A stretch of 64,000 nucleotides of DNA from positions 5,658,282-5,722,281 of the forward strand of contig CM030933.1 of NCBI GenBank assembly GCA_018136815.1, in the 5' to 3' direction. Position 1 is the first letter of the stretch. Each line of letters begins with the position of its first letter. Both the position numbers and the translations under genes were made by a program. This DNA comes from Isochrysis galbana (Eukaryota > Haptophyta > Isochrysidales > Isochrysidaceae). The notes beneath the pieces are model-generated. The model was not told where the DNA came from and made no database searches. It saw only the letters and a program-made list of their open reading frames with translations. Below, one piece after another: positions 1-8,656 of this stretch.

Positions 1-575
1 CCCCTGGGCCCCCCTGTTCAGGACCCCCCAGCCAGCTCCAGTCGACCCGCAGGGGCTCGGAGCCCCAGCGAGGGAGAGGCAGGAGGGGCCAGGGCCATGC
101 CCCAGCCTCACCTGCCCCCTGAGCTGTGCTCCCAGGCCCCTGCAGGTCACCTGGGGACCTGAAGAGGGGCCGCAGGCGCGCGCCATGGGCCCCCGCCGCA
201 GGGAAGAGAGAGGAGGAAAAGGGAAGAGGGAGGGGGGGGGGGAAGTGGCAGCTCTCCCCTCCGGCGTTTACGTGTCTTCTCGCCCCGTTTGGGTAAGAGA
301 AGACGGGGGCACTAGAACCAGGAGGGAAGGGCCGCGGCTCGCCGCGGCCACTCGCGAGTGCCACTCGCCCCGGCGAGAGAGATTAGCACTTCTGGGCTCC
401 CATTCACGAGTGTCCCCCCCCCCCGCGTTGTTTTTACCCGAAAGGAGTTTTCCCCCCGCGTGGACTCGAGGAGAGGACGTGCTGGGGTGCGCGGGGTCGG
501 TGCGTGCACCGGGGGGAGGACAAATATCGAGGGGAGGGGGCAGTGCCCCCACCCCCCGATATCACTCGGACACCT
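1..575 (+). mobile_element. Interspersed element family TE-1, copy A (5' end cut by window)
   Basis: The sequence from the first base to the motif cggacacct near 575 matches, nearly base for base, the stretch 13834-14390 and the 3' part at 27790-27995; its first 210 bases also match 54150-54330. It is GC-rich with long C and G runs. Homology to the other copies stops exactly where the methyltransferase-coding sequence on the opposite strand begins. Family class is not recognised; the complete copy at 13612-14481 has a 14-bp target-site duplication. Confidence 0.75.
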
Positions 576-1679
576 CCAATGGATCGCCATCGCTCCAGCT
601 ACACCGACGTAGGTGCGGCTGCGAAGAGCGCCACGGTGCGGTGAAGGAGAGAGGTTAGCCATGGCCGACTCACGGCCATCCACGACGCAAGTTGGCTGGA
701 GGGGCGGCAGCCCTTTAGTGAGGTACAACCCGGTGGCTTTCTGGTGTCCAGTGCCGTGCTCCCAGGGTTGGACGAATTGGGTCGGGGTCAACCCCCCGAC
801 TAAACGGCGAGCTTCCGCATGCATCCGAGGGTTCTCAACCGCTACAAACGGAGCAGTGGCGGAGGCCATTGACTTGAAGACGCGGGCGGCCGACTCAAGA
901 GCGGCACGACGTCCGGGTTCTTGGGAGAGCCATTGACTGCTGACGGCGGAGAGGTACGTGCAGGGCGGGTGGGCGATGACTAGGTCCCAACCTAGGTTTT
1001 GGACATGAAGCGCGTCGCCTTGGAAGTGGGGCACGTAATCGATCTCGGAAGGATACAAATCGCACGTAGCTACATCAGCACCGGCGAGTAGGAACATGGA
1101 GGAGACGACGCCGCTCGTCTCGCCAACGACGAGAACGCGTGGTGCGTGACAGCCAGACGTCAGCCCGTCTTGGACTCGTTGATTCATCTTCGTGAGCTCA
1201 GCGCAAAGCTCATCGAAGTGCTTGGGTAGCGCGGCGGCAGGGGAGGCTAGGGTGCCATTGCGAGGCCGGCGAAGCTCTTGGGCTGCCTCCGTGAGGTGCC
1301 GAGGTAATACCACCGCAGAGCCGCTCGCTCGTGCACGAAGAGAGGCGAGAGCGTGGAGAGCGGGTGACGGGGTATCATCACGGGTGCCGACATCGGAGTT
1401 GTTTTGAGAGGAATCGAAGGACTGGATCGCGGACGCATTGATCGCTGCCACGCGCATGATGGCGGTGGTAGTGGTATCGAGAGGCAGGCAGTGCTTGGGG
1501 GCTGCAACCGGTGGCCGCGGCGACGTAGGACGAATGAAAGAAGACTCGGATATCGACGACGTGGAGACGGGCTCGGAGGACGGGATCGACGAACAAACTC
1601 GGAGAGGTGGGGTGTCGGATTGCACAAGCAACGAGCAAGGGGCGACGAAACAAGACGCGAGACGCGAGGCGCGTGCCAT
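312..1679 (-). CDS. Phage-type DNA methyltransferase-domain protein, embedded in a repeat
   Basis: Of 455 residues, about 181-368 (coordinates 1139-576) form a class I SAM-methyltransferase domain of the kind usually seen in phage and bacterial DNA (cytosine-like) methyltransferases. Visible motifs are SAM motif I VVGETSGVV (184-192), an acidic motif CDLYPSE (206-212), GDALH (221-225), catalytic-type AHPPCTYLS (236-244), VENP (281-284) and the family C-terminus LRSRTYVGVAGAMA (352-365). PPC and ENP correspond to motifs IV and VI of C5-type enzymes. The N-terminal 180 residues are Ser/Pro-rich and unassigned. After Trp368 the frame runs into repeat TE-1, so the natural C-terminus may be lost or replaced. 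The start is an ATG at 1679. Two neighbouring repeat families and the lack of a host-like context suggest it is carried by a transposable element. Target base and activity are unknown. Confidence 0.75.
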   Translation of the reverse strand: MARASRLASCFVAPCSLLVQSDTPPLRVCSSIPSSEPVSTSSISESSFIRPTSPRPPVAAPKHCLPLDTTTTAIMRVAAINASAIQSFDSSQNNSDVGTRDDTPSPALHALASLRARASGSAVVLPRHLTEAAQELRRPRNGTLASPAAALPKHFDELCAELTKMNQRVQDGLTSGCHAPRVLVVGETSGVVSSMFLLAGADVATCDLYPSEIDYVPHFQGDALHVQNLGWDLVIAHPPCTYLSAVSSQWLSQEPGRRAALESAARVFKSMASATAPFVAVENPRMHAEARRLVGGLTPTQFVQPWEHGTGHQKATGLYLTKGLPPLQPTCVVDGRESAMANLSPSPHRGALRSRTYVGVAGAMAIHWRCPSDIGGWGHCPLPSIFVLPPVHAPTPRTPARPLLESTRGENSFRVKTTRGGGTLVNGSPEVLISLAGASGTREWPRRAAALPSWF

Positions 1680-1894
1680 TCGTTCTTCCTTTCTTTCATC
1701 GAAACCGCGACGAAACTAACATTAAACGTCGGTGCCCCCTCCGCGAGGATCGCGAAGAAGAACGGACGAGATGGAGGCAATCATCGAAGGAACCGCGAGA
1801 GGAATCGAAGCGAGGGGGGGAACAACGACGGCCGGAGGAAACGAACCGCGCGCGGGGGAGAAGAGAACCTCGCGCGGGGGGGGGGATTAATATA

Positions 1895-2403
1895 ACGGCT
1901 GGAGGCGACGGACGGCACGCCGAGGGAAAGTACCTGCCGCGGGGGGGGCGAGGGACCGAGGGCACGGCGGGGCAGCGTGGGAGGGCGCGAGGCCGATCTC
2001 GGAGCGAGATCGCGTCCTTTCCCTCGCGGAGCGCGGAGAGACCCCCCACGAGATATCTTGGGACCGGAGAATGTTTTGGACGAATCTTCTTGCCGTCGGC
2101 CGAGGAGAGGCGGACGGGGAGAGAGAGAGAGAGAGAGTCTCGCAGAGCGACTGCAGAACGAGAAGTCGAAGTCATGCCGGTTTATTACCTTAAACGAGCC
2201 AACAATTATAGTAACAGCAAAAACAAAATTCGAATCGCAAATTTCGAGACCAAAACCTGCAAACCTGGACTTGAGACCATGGGGAATCCGAATCTGTGTG
2301 TCTTGTGCGTCAGTGGCAACACGGGGAACTGTTCAATTGTAATTGTGAGCGCGTACCTTACACGAATATTCATGCCTACAGCCTTCAGATGGGCAGGAAT
2401 ACA
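1895..2403. repeat. Interspersed repeat TE-3, copy 1
   Basis: This block is almost identical to 14715-15237 and recognisably related to 59590-59960. It includes a (GA)n tract and a conserved AT-richer core with the words gccaacaattatagtaacag and cgaatcgcaaatttcgaga. Homology ends at the word acaacaa at 2403. It lies just upstream of the minus-strand methyltransferase gene, so it could be that element's promoter or terminal repeat. No coding potential is convincing. Confidence 0.7.
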
Positions 2404-3467
2404 ACAAGATGGTGCTGCATGCCACCAGAAGTGGTTTGATGTTGGTTTGATCGACCGGCCGGGTCTGTGCCTCGTGCTCACGCACTCGGTCAGTGCCACG
2501 GCGTTGTAGGGGCCCAGCCCGGAGGCTTTCCCTATGGGAGACTGAGCTCTGTCGCTCTGTCTCAAGGGGTCGCCAGGGCCAGCTGCAGGCTGCAGGCCTG
2601 CCGCAGGCGCGCCATCGCGCGTGCCTGCAGGAGAGGGGAGAGAGAGCGCGGAGAAGGGGGTGGGCGGAGCGAGAGCTCCGCTCACCGGAAAATAGGTAAG
2701 CCCCGCACCTGTTTACAGGATAAGTCGGGCTGAGACCGCCGCCCACTCGGAGACACAGGAGGAAGGGGGGGAATGATCACCGGGGGGGGCGCGGGCCACC
2801 GGACCATATCTAAGCCCTTCACCCCTATCCCCCTAGTAGTGCACGGGGGGAGTCGCCTGATGGCGGGGGGAGAAGGGCCGGGGGAGTGGGGGTGTAGAAA
2901 GTTTTCCTACATGAGTAGAAAGTAGAAGGTCCACGGCCGCGTGTGCGGTGAGACTATTAAAAGGTACAATTATAAAATATGTATGTATGTAGTTATGTGT
3001 TATGTGGTCGAGTTTTCGCGTTTTCTGCACCAAGTAAGCTAACGCGCTAACGCACTCCGAGATCTCCGAACACCTACCTATCTATCTAGCAACTAGCAAG
3101 GTGTTTTGCATGTAGATAGACCATATAGAGAATATAGACAACAACATAAAAAGCCAGGATGCTATGTTACAACAAATGTTCACACACGCACGCACACATC
3201 ACGCGCGTCCTTCTCCTGCGCGCTTGTTGCCATAGTAGCGCAACAGCACAGACGATTCAACTTGATCAGACAGGGAAGTGGCCCTGTCTGATGGGAACAT
3301 GCAAGCAAGCAGAGAAAACACGCGCTCACATGAGGCTGAATTGGAATTGGGCCCTTTCTCGCAGCGGGGCCGTGTCCGTCCCTCTCTAATCCTATGAAAA
3401 GCTACTGATAGAGACGGTGCCGCACGCCCCCCCCCCCTCCCACCTTTGTGCCGCGCCCCTTCGCTCG
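2404..3467. other. Intergenic, no gene seen
   Basis: The first 300 bases are GC-rich, with a 40-base echo of 39990 (word ccacggcgttgtaggggccc). An AT-rich part follows from 2950 with short tetranucleotide runs (tatgtatgtatg, ctatctatcta) and a CA/CG-rich stretch at 3180-3215. A perfect hairpin at 3265-3292 is listed separately. No supported coding region. Confidence 0.6.
3265..3292. repeat. Perfect 11-bp-stem hairpin
   Basis: atcagacaggg (3265-3275) and ccctgtctgat (3282-3292) are exact reverse complements around a 6-base loop. It sits about 175 bp upstream of the membrane-protein start. Role unknown; it could be a transposon footprint or a structured leader. Confidence 0.7.
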
Positions 3468-3974
3468 ATGGGCGCCAGCAGCAGCAGTAATGGCGAGGGC
3501 GGCGCCGCCAGAGCGACAGCGGCCAAGGCGAAGGCAGCTGCGGCGGGGATAGGCAAGGCGATCGGTGCCAAGGGCGCCATCGCCGCGGGAGGCTCTGCCG
3601 CTGCGTTCATGACCCGGCGCATCACATTTCCCGTCTTTGTGGTGGGCAGCGCGTTCGGCAGTGCCGCCTGGTTCGGCGTGTTTGAGATCGCGCTGTCGAT
3701 GAGCAAGCTCGTGATGCCAGTTCCGGAGAAGAGGGATGAAGGTGCTCATCTGAGGGGATTCGCCGCCGTGCCCCTCATTGTTGGTGGCAGCTGGTTCGTT
3801 GGATGGCGCTTGTCGCCACCACTTCCTACACCACCCACCAGCCTTTTCGATGGGCAGGGCTGGGCCACGTATCTGGGCCGCTTTCCTATTAGATACGTAG
3901 GAATTGTCGGGGCGGCCTCGGCAGTGACCGCGGCAGTCGGGTGCAGAGCAATTAGCTGCGGCCACGCGCGCTAA
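3468..3974 (+). CDS. Small membrane protein with possible N-myristoylation signal
   Basis: The ATG at 3468 begins MGASSSSNG, which fits the N-myristoylation consensus (Gly2, Ser6). An Ala/Lys-rich segment follows. Three hydrophobic stretches fall at about residues 52-66, 93-110 and 141-156 of 168, so the product is probably an integral membrane protein. The family is not recognised. An upstream in-frame ATG at 3417 would add a Pro-rich leader and lies in a poly-C tract, so the downstream start is preferred. The last residues and the stop lie inside the first unit of a 51-bp tandem duplication, so the present C-terminus may be recent. Confidence 0.5.
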   Translation: MGASSSSNGEGGAARATAAKAKAAAAGIGKAIGAKGAIAAGGSAAAFMTRRITFPVFVVGSAFGSAAWFGVFEIALSMSKLVMPVPEKRDEGAHLRGFAAVPLIVGGSWFVGWRLSPPLPTPPTSLFDGQGWATYLGRFPIRYVGIVGAASAVTAAVGCRAISCGHAR

Positions 3975-4043
3975 CGGCCGGACCTCTGCAGCTGCAGAGC
4001 AATTAGCTGCGGCCACGCGCGCTAACGGCCGGACCTCTGCAGC
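3942..4043. repeat. 51-bp tandem duplication across a stop codon
   Basis: The 51-base unit beginning tgcagagcaattagctgcgg at 3942 is repeated exactly from 3993. Unit 1 holds the TAA (3972-3974) ending the small membrane-protein ORF. Confidence 0.85.
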
Positions 4044-4057
4044 TACAAGTCGTCCTC

Positions 4058-4200
4058 GAAGATCTCTTCAGTCGTCGTGATGTTACATGGGTACAGCAGC
4101 TGAACCTGCTAATCGCCGGGCCTCTGCAGCTGCAAGCTGTCCTTGAAGATCTCTTCAGTCGTTGCGATGCTACATGCGAACAATAGCTGAATCTTCGGCG
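4058..4200. repeat. Degenerate 87-bp tandem repeat
   Basis: The word gaagatctcttcagtcg recurs at 4058 and 4145 with similar flanks (tacatg, agctgaa, cctctgcagct). It continues the 51-bp duplication upstream and shares the cctctgcagct word with it. Confidence 0.65.
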
Positions 4201-5088
4201 ACCTAGCTGCAACAAGGAAGTGGCACGGGCCACATAAGTGCATTGCTTGAATTCTGCGACACGGATGATGGAGGTTGAACACGACATCAGAATGTGGTTC
4301 AGCTGTTGTTGGCGTCGGGATCCACTGTTTGCTATTGACACTCCAACCAGGCTTCTAGACTCACGCCTTGCATGTGATGGGAGGGCTTGGTGTGTGGATA
4401 CTTGTTGTGGATGCTCGCCGTCGTCATGATCCATGGCATTGACTTAAGGTGGCCAACGAGTCTAGTTTACTGTGCTTCCGATGGGTGGCCCCACACCGTG
4501 GCCGTGCACGATGAGTGGCGACGGTACGGCGAAGGTGCGTGGTGCATATGTGCGCGTCGGGGCTACCTCTTTGTGTTAGGTTGTCAAGGATGGAGTCCCA
4601 AGAGCCTTATCCGTTATCCGGTCCTTGTGGGCACAGCCTGGCTGGCCGCAGTCCATCTGCCGTAGCTGCTACAGCTTGTATTCGCCACTGCGGTCCTATG
4701 TCGTGGTCTGGCGAATTGGTACATAGCTAGTGGCAGTAACAGTACTCACTCTCATCACAAACTAAACAACTTATCTTGACGAAATCAGATAACACTCCAA
4801 CTAACCACAACCACGGGAAGGTGTCAGGTGTTGGGTGGCTATGCGCGCAGCCAAGGGGCGCCGAGCAAAAAACCCAGCCGAAAAATGAATGTGGGGCTCC
4901 CATTTAGCGTCGCTTATCTCGGTGGCTTTGTCAATATTTCCGAAAGATTTGTATACTTTCAAATCACGTCGGCGTGGAACATCCACTGTTTTTTGAGAGG
5001 TGTTCGTACCGGTTTGCCCTTGCAGAGGTTTCGCAAAAAGTTTTACGAAATTCTTCACCTGGCCCAAATCCGATGGTCCAGATCGTCG
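4201..5088. other. Intergenic, no gene seen
   Basis: Mixed-composition sequence with short unconvincing ORFs in several frames. It would include the 3' UTR of the minus-strand pseudouridine synthase gene (5089 and below). Confidence 0.5.
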
Positions 5089-6714
5089 TCATCCATCCTC
5101 CACACCGAGAAGTCGAAGCTCGGTCGGATCAAGGTGCTTCCATTCACCCGGCGACTGGCAACCGCGCAGAGTAATGCCGGCAAAGCCAACGCGATGCAAG
5201 GTCACCACTTCCAAACCGAGCGCGGAGCACATGCGTCGAATTTGGCGATTGCGACCCTCTTGCAACACGAAGCGGAGTTCGTGCCCACGCGCGCCGCCCG
5301 TTCGCTCCACAATACAAGGCTTGGTGGGAGCTTTTAGAGGGGCAGCCCGCTTGCCATCGCGCTGCGCGACGGTCGTTATGACCACTCCAGACGCAAGCCG
5401 GCGGATTTGACCCTCAGTCGGCACGCTATCAACTACCACCAAATACTCCTTTCGCTTCGCCTCGGAAGAGCGTAGGAGCCGGTTGACAATACTCCCATCT
5501 GAGGTGAGCAGAATGAGCCCGGTGGAATCGGCGTCTAGTCGACCTACAGGAAACAGCCGATCCGCCTCACCGCCCCCTCGAGCCTCGACCCTCCCGAGTG
5601 CGTCCATGATGTTGCCCCTTTGCCTGCGGTCAGTAGTGCAAACGACACCATGTCGCTTCCACATTTTAATGTAGGTGAACGTGGCTGACCGCTGTTGCGC
5701 TCCCCAAGCACGTGGCCCTCCATGCGATCGAACGACCCTGTCAGCACGGGTAGCCAATGGGATGTTGAGCCTCTCCCAATCGACGAGCTTGCCATCCAGT
5801 CGTACCTCATCACCGGGCGAGAGCATAGTCCCCGCGAGCGCAGCCAAGCCATTCACGGAGACTCGACCCTGGGCCACAAGAGCATCAGCTTGCCTACGCG
5901 AGTGGGTTGCACGAAGTGCCTTATTCACTCTGGTCAGAGCATGTTCCTCGGAAACCGTGAGCTGTGCCTGGAGCGACCTCCCTGCTCGGTCAAGGTCTGT
6001 TGGAGTTGGGCCATGTCCCGCACCTACTTCACTCATTTGAGCCCTCAATAACACGGTCTGCGGCGATCCCGCAGCTTGAAGCACGCGAGGAGCATATCCA
6101 AGGCCCTCACGCACCTCTTCATCAGTGGCGAGGCGCCAGCCACCCGGTGGCAATTCGTCGAGACATATGGAGCCAACAGAGATGCGCTCCAGGTCTATCA
6201 CGCCCGAACCGATGGCATGAAACATACGGCGAATCTGACGATTCTTCCCTTCACACAATGTAATTCTCACCCAAGAGCAGGTCCGCCCCGTTGCCTCTAG
6301 CTCAACTTTGGCCGGACGACTCATACCCAGGCCGCCACCCAAATCAATACCAGACGAAAGCGCCGACAGAGCCTCGTCGTCTAGAAACCCCATCACTCGC
6401 GCGCGGTACCGCTTGAGAACGGGGCCGGAGATATCTTCTCCTGCCTTTGGGTTGGTCACTGAGTGGACCAGCCGACCGTCATTCGTGAGGACGAGCAACC
6501 CACTAGTATTTGCATCGAGCCGTCCGACGGCGTGCCATCGCACCCTGCGCAGCTCCACAGGCAGGCTCTCGTCCGCAAGCAGGCGCTCGAAGACCGTCTC
6601 ACGCCCGAGCTCATCGCGGTGTGTGGTCACGAGCCCCTTGGGCTTGTTGTAGAGGAGCGCCAGCGTACGGTGTGTGTCGATGAGACTGGCGCAGAGGAGC
6701 CAGAGGAACAACAT
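5089..6714 (-). CDS. Tandem RsuA/RluB-type pseudouridine synthase (two catalytic domains, one S4)
   Basis: This intronless 541-residue protein would isomerise uridine to pseudouridine in RNA, most likely rRNA. The N-terminal catalytic domain (about 20-200) carries YNKPKGL, GRLDANTSGLL with the catalytic-type Asp67, and KNRQIRRMF. An S4-like RNA-binding domain follows (about 260-310). A second catalytic domain (about 345-535) carries GRLDADSTGLI (Asp394) and RNRQIRRM. The usual RsuA/RluB protein is one S4 plus one catalytic domain (about 230-300 residues), so this is a tandem fusion in the order catalytic-S4-catalytic. The short hydrophobic N-terminus MLFLWLLCASLI could be a signal or part of an organelle-targeting leader, but almost no spacer precedes the domain. 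ATG at 6714 is used because the two codons upstream open with GTG. It is divergent from the 2OG oxygenase gene. Confidence 0.9.
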   Translation of the reverse strand: MLFLWLLCASLIDTHRTLALLYNKPKGLVTTHRDELGRETVFERLLADESLPVELRRVRWHAVGRLDANTSGLLVLTNDGRLVHSVTNPKAGEDISGPVLKRYRARVMGFLDDEALSALSSGIDLGGGLGMSRPAKVELEATGRTCSWVRITLCEGKNRQIRRMFHAIGSGVIDLERISVGSICLDELPPGGWRLATDEEVREGLGYAPRVLQAAGSPQTVLLRAQMSEVGAGHGPTPTDLDRAGRSLQAQLTVSEEHALTRVNKALRATHSRRQADALVAQGRVSVNGLAALAGTMLSPGDEVRLDGKLVDWERLNIPLATRADRVVRSHGGPRAWGAQQRSATFTYIKMWKRHGVVCTTDRRQRGNIMDALGRVEARGGGEADRLFPVGRLDADSTGLILLTSDGSIVNRLLRSSEAKRKEYLVVVDSVPTEGQIRRLASGVVITTVAQRDGKRAAPLKAPTKPCIVERTGGARGHELRFVLQEGRNRQIRRMCSALGLEVVTLHRVGFAGITLRGCQSPGEWKHLDPTELRLLGVEDG

Positions 6715-7078
6715 AGGCACGTGCCGCTCTCCCCGTTGTGCGCCACCCCCCTCTGCGAGACCTAGAGGCGTCGAGCGGGCGGACGGGCGGCGCGCCCAGC
6801 AGGCACGGAGCCCTTGTGGCGCTTCACGCCGATTTCACAGGCGAGGAAATCACAGAAACACAGACTTCTCACTTCTCTCCTCTCTCGAGTTAGACACGAT
6901 GTATAATTCTATACTTTAGCTCTAGCGAGACCATTCTCTTGTCTCTTGCTTCCCTGTTCTCGCCGTGCCCCCCCCCCCCCCCCCCCCCCCCGGCGGGGAC
7001 GGCCCTTCCTCTCCTCGCGGTATCTCCTCTCCACGACACTCTACAAGAAAAACCTCGAGCCCGCCCGCGCGCGCCACG
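6715..7078. promoter_or_regulatory. Shared divergent intergenic region
   Basis: The 364 bp separate two head-to-head starts (6714 minus, 7079 plus). It has an AT-rich patch around 6898-6916 with the word tataattctatactttag, and a 24-base poly-C tract from 6967 in the likely 5' UTR of the oxygenase gene. A bidirectional promoter is inferred from layout only. Confidence 0.4.
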
Positions 7079-8656
7079 ATGGCGCGCTGGCTCGCCGTCG
7101 GCCTCTCTGCGCTCTTCGCAACGGCGGACGGGGCGCAGCTGCTCGAGTCGGGGGCGGTGGAGCGCGTACAGCGGGGTGCAGTCCACTGCGAGCGTGGTTT
7201 TGCGCCCCCTGCCCTCGTGAGTGACCTGCGCGCCGACATGGATGCGCTCGCACACGCCGGACTGTTCAGCGCTGCCGGCTCAGGCGGCCGGAGTGGCTAC
7301 GAGGACACCCTGCGCTCCGCCGAGTACTGCGACCCGGTGGGCCGGTCGGAGCGCTCGCTTGGCGACTTTGAAGCCTTCTTCTGTCTCTGGGAGCGTCTCG
7401 ACGCTGTGAGGCAGCACCTGGCGATGGAGACGGGATGCCCGTTCCTTCCGGAGATGGAGCTGCACTATGTCCGCTACCCGCCGGGCGGATTCTTCGGGCG
7501 GCACGTGGACGATTATGAGAGCAGCACGACGGCTGCTCAGCCAGCTGGTCAGGTGGACGCTGCGGGACAAGGTGGCCGCCGAGCGGTGAGCTTCATCTGC
7601 TACCTCACGCCTCCAGATGCTCCGTGGCAGGAGTCTGATGGTGGTCAACTTCGTGCGTTCCGCGTGGCCTCTGACCAGAAAGTCGAGGATGGGGAGGAGG
7701 TCTGGGACGACTTTTCTCCCGACTCCGGTGCTCTCATCTTGTTCGACTCTTGCCGTGTAGAGCACGAGGTTCTCCCCACTACCAAGACAAGAGACTGTCT
7801 AATCGGCTGGTTCCATGTTACTCGGTCCACTCCCTTGTCTGCTTTGCGGGGTGGTTGGATTCCGTCCCCAGTCATTCATACGTCCGCTGACGTGGTCACG
7901 AGCAGACCGGCCGCCGATGCGGCGATGCGATCTCTTCGGTGTGTGAATGCCGGGGGGCCAATAGTCAGTCGTGCGGACACCTCGCGCAGCTTGCGAGGCC
8001 TGCGCTGCCCGAACGAGTTGGTACTGAGGCGTGCATCTTCACTCCTTATGGAGGATAAACCGCAGCCCCTGACCTCCGAAAGCGCAGCTGATATGTTGGA
8101 GATGACTTTTGTGCACGCCTGCATGGCCCTTGCCAGTGGAGATGTGACGACGCTCAAGCTCTTCATCGCTGCTGCCGTTGGTGCCTGCCGCTTGGGTGTA
8201 TCACATCCCGAGCTCATCCGCATCCTCGGAGAATGCACATCCAACACTGCGAATCGACCGCTCATGCCGGAGGAGCTCGAGCTACGCCATACATGGATTT
8301 CGCTGGTGTACCTGACGCTTCAGATTGTTGAGGGGAAGGAAGAGGGAGCGTCACACCCAGGCCAGACCGTCTCCACAGCGGAACGCAAGGAGCTACTGCC
8401 TTTCACCGAGGCCGTGGTGCTTCGCGTCGGTGAGGGGGCGACGCTACAAAGCTTGTCCATCGAGGACATCGCGCCGACACCCATTGATGAACCCCGCACA
8501 CCGATGCAAACTGCCATTCTGAAGCAAAATATGCGACTGGTATTTCTGACCTTGATGGTACTTCAGGAGGAGGCAGAAGCTGCCGGCAAGACGGTTGCAC
8601 GCCCCTTCATCCCAGGGACCGGACCAAAGCGTGGTGATGGCCTGTCAGCTTGGTGA
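7079..8656 (+). CDS. Secreted 2-oxoglutarate/Fe(II) oxygenase, prolyl-4-hydroxylase type
   Basis: The ATG at 7079 opens a 525-residue intronless ORF. Residues 1-19 look like a signal peptide (hydrophobic LAVGLSALFATA ending near ADGA), giving entry to the ER or organelle route. The double-stranded beta-helix oxygenase domain spans about 70-255. The iron ligands are visible as His142 and Asp144 in GRHVDDYES and His229 in VEHEVLP. The downstream basic pair in KTRDCLIGWFHV would bind 2-oxoglutarate. DALILFDS-type and GGQLRAF motifs are also those of P4H-like enzymes. The C-terminal half (270-525) is helical and of unknown function. The substrate may be prolyl residues, but other protein or small-molecule substrates are possible. 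Confidence 0.85.
   Translation: MARWLAVGLSALFATADGAQLLESGAVERVQRGAVHCERGFAPPALVSDLRADMDALAHAGLFSAAGSGGRSGYEDTLRSAEYCDPVGRSERSLGDFEAFFCLWERLDAVRQHLAMETGCPFLPEMELHYVRYPPGGFFGRHVDDYESSTTAAQPAGQVDAAGQGGRRAVSFICYLTPPDAPWQESDGGQLRAFRVASDQKVEDGEEVWDDFSPDSGALILFDSCRVEHEVLPTTKTRDCLIGWFHVTRSTPLSALRGGWIPSPVIHTSADVVTSRPAADAAMRSLRCVNAGGPIVSRADTSRSLRGLRCPNELVLRRASSLLMEDKPQPLTSESAADMLEMTFVHACMALASGDVTTLKLFIAAAVGACRLGVSHPELIRILGECTSNTANRPLMPEELELRHTWISLVYLTLQIVEGKEEGASHPGQTVSTAERKELLPFTEAVVLRVGEGATLQSLSIEDIAPTPIDEPRTPMQTAILKQNMRLVFLTLMVLQEEAEAAGKTVARPFIPGTGPKRGDGLSAW

Noticed and set aside
185..658. Plus-strand ORF across TE-1 and several overlapping frames
   Set aside because: It is a shadow of GC-rich repeat sequence; the same frames occur in other TE-1 copies with different stops.
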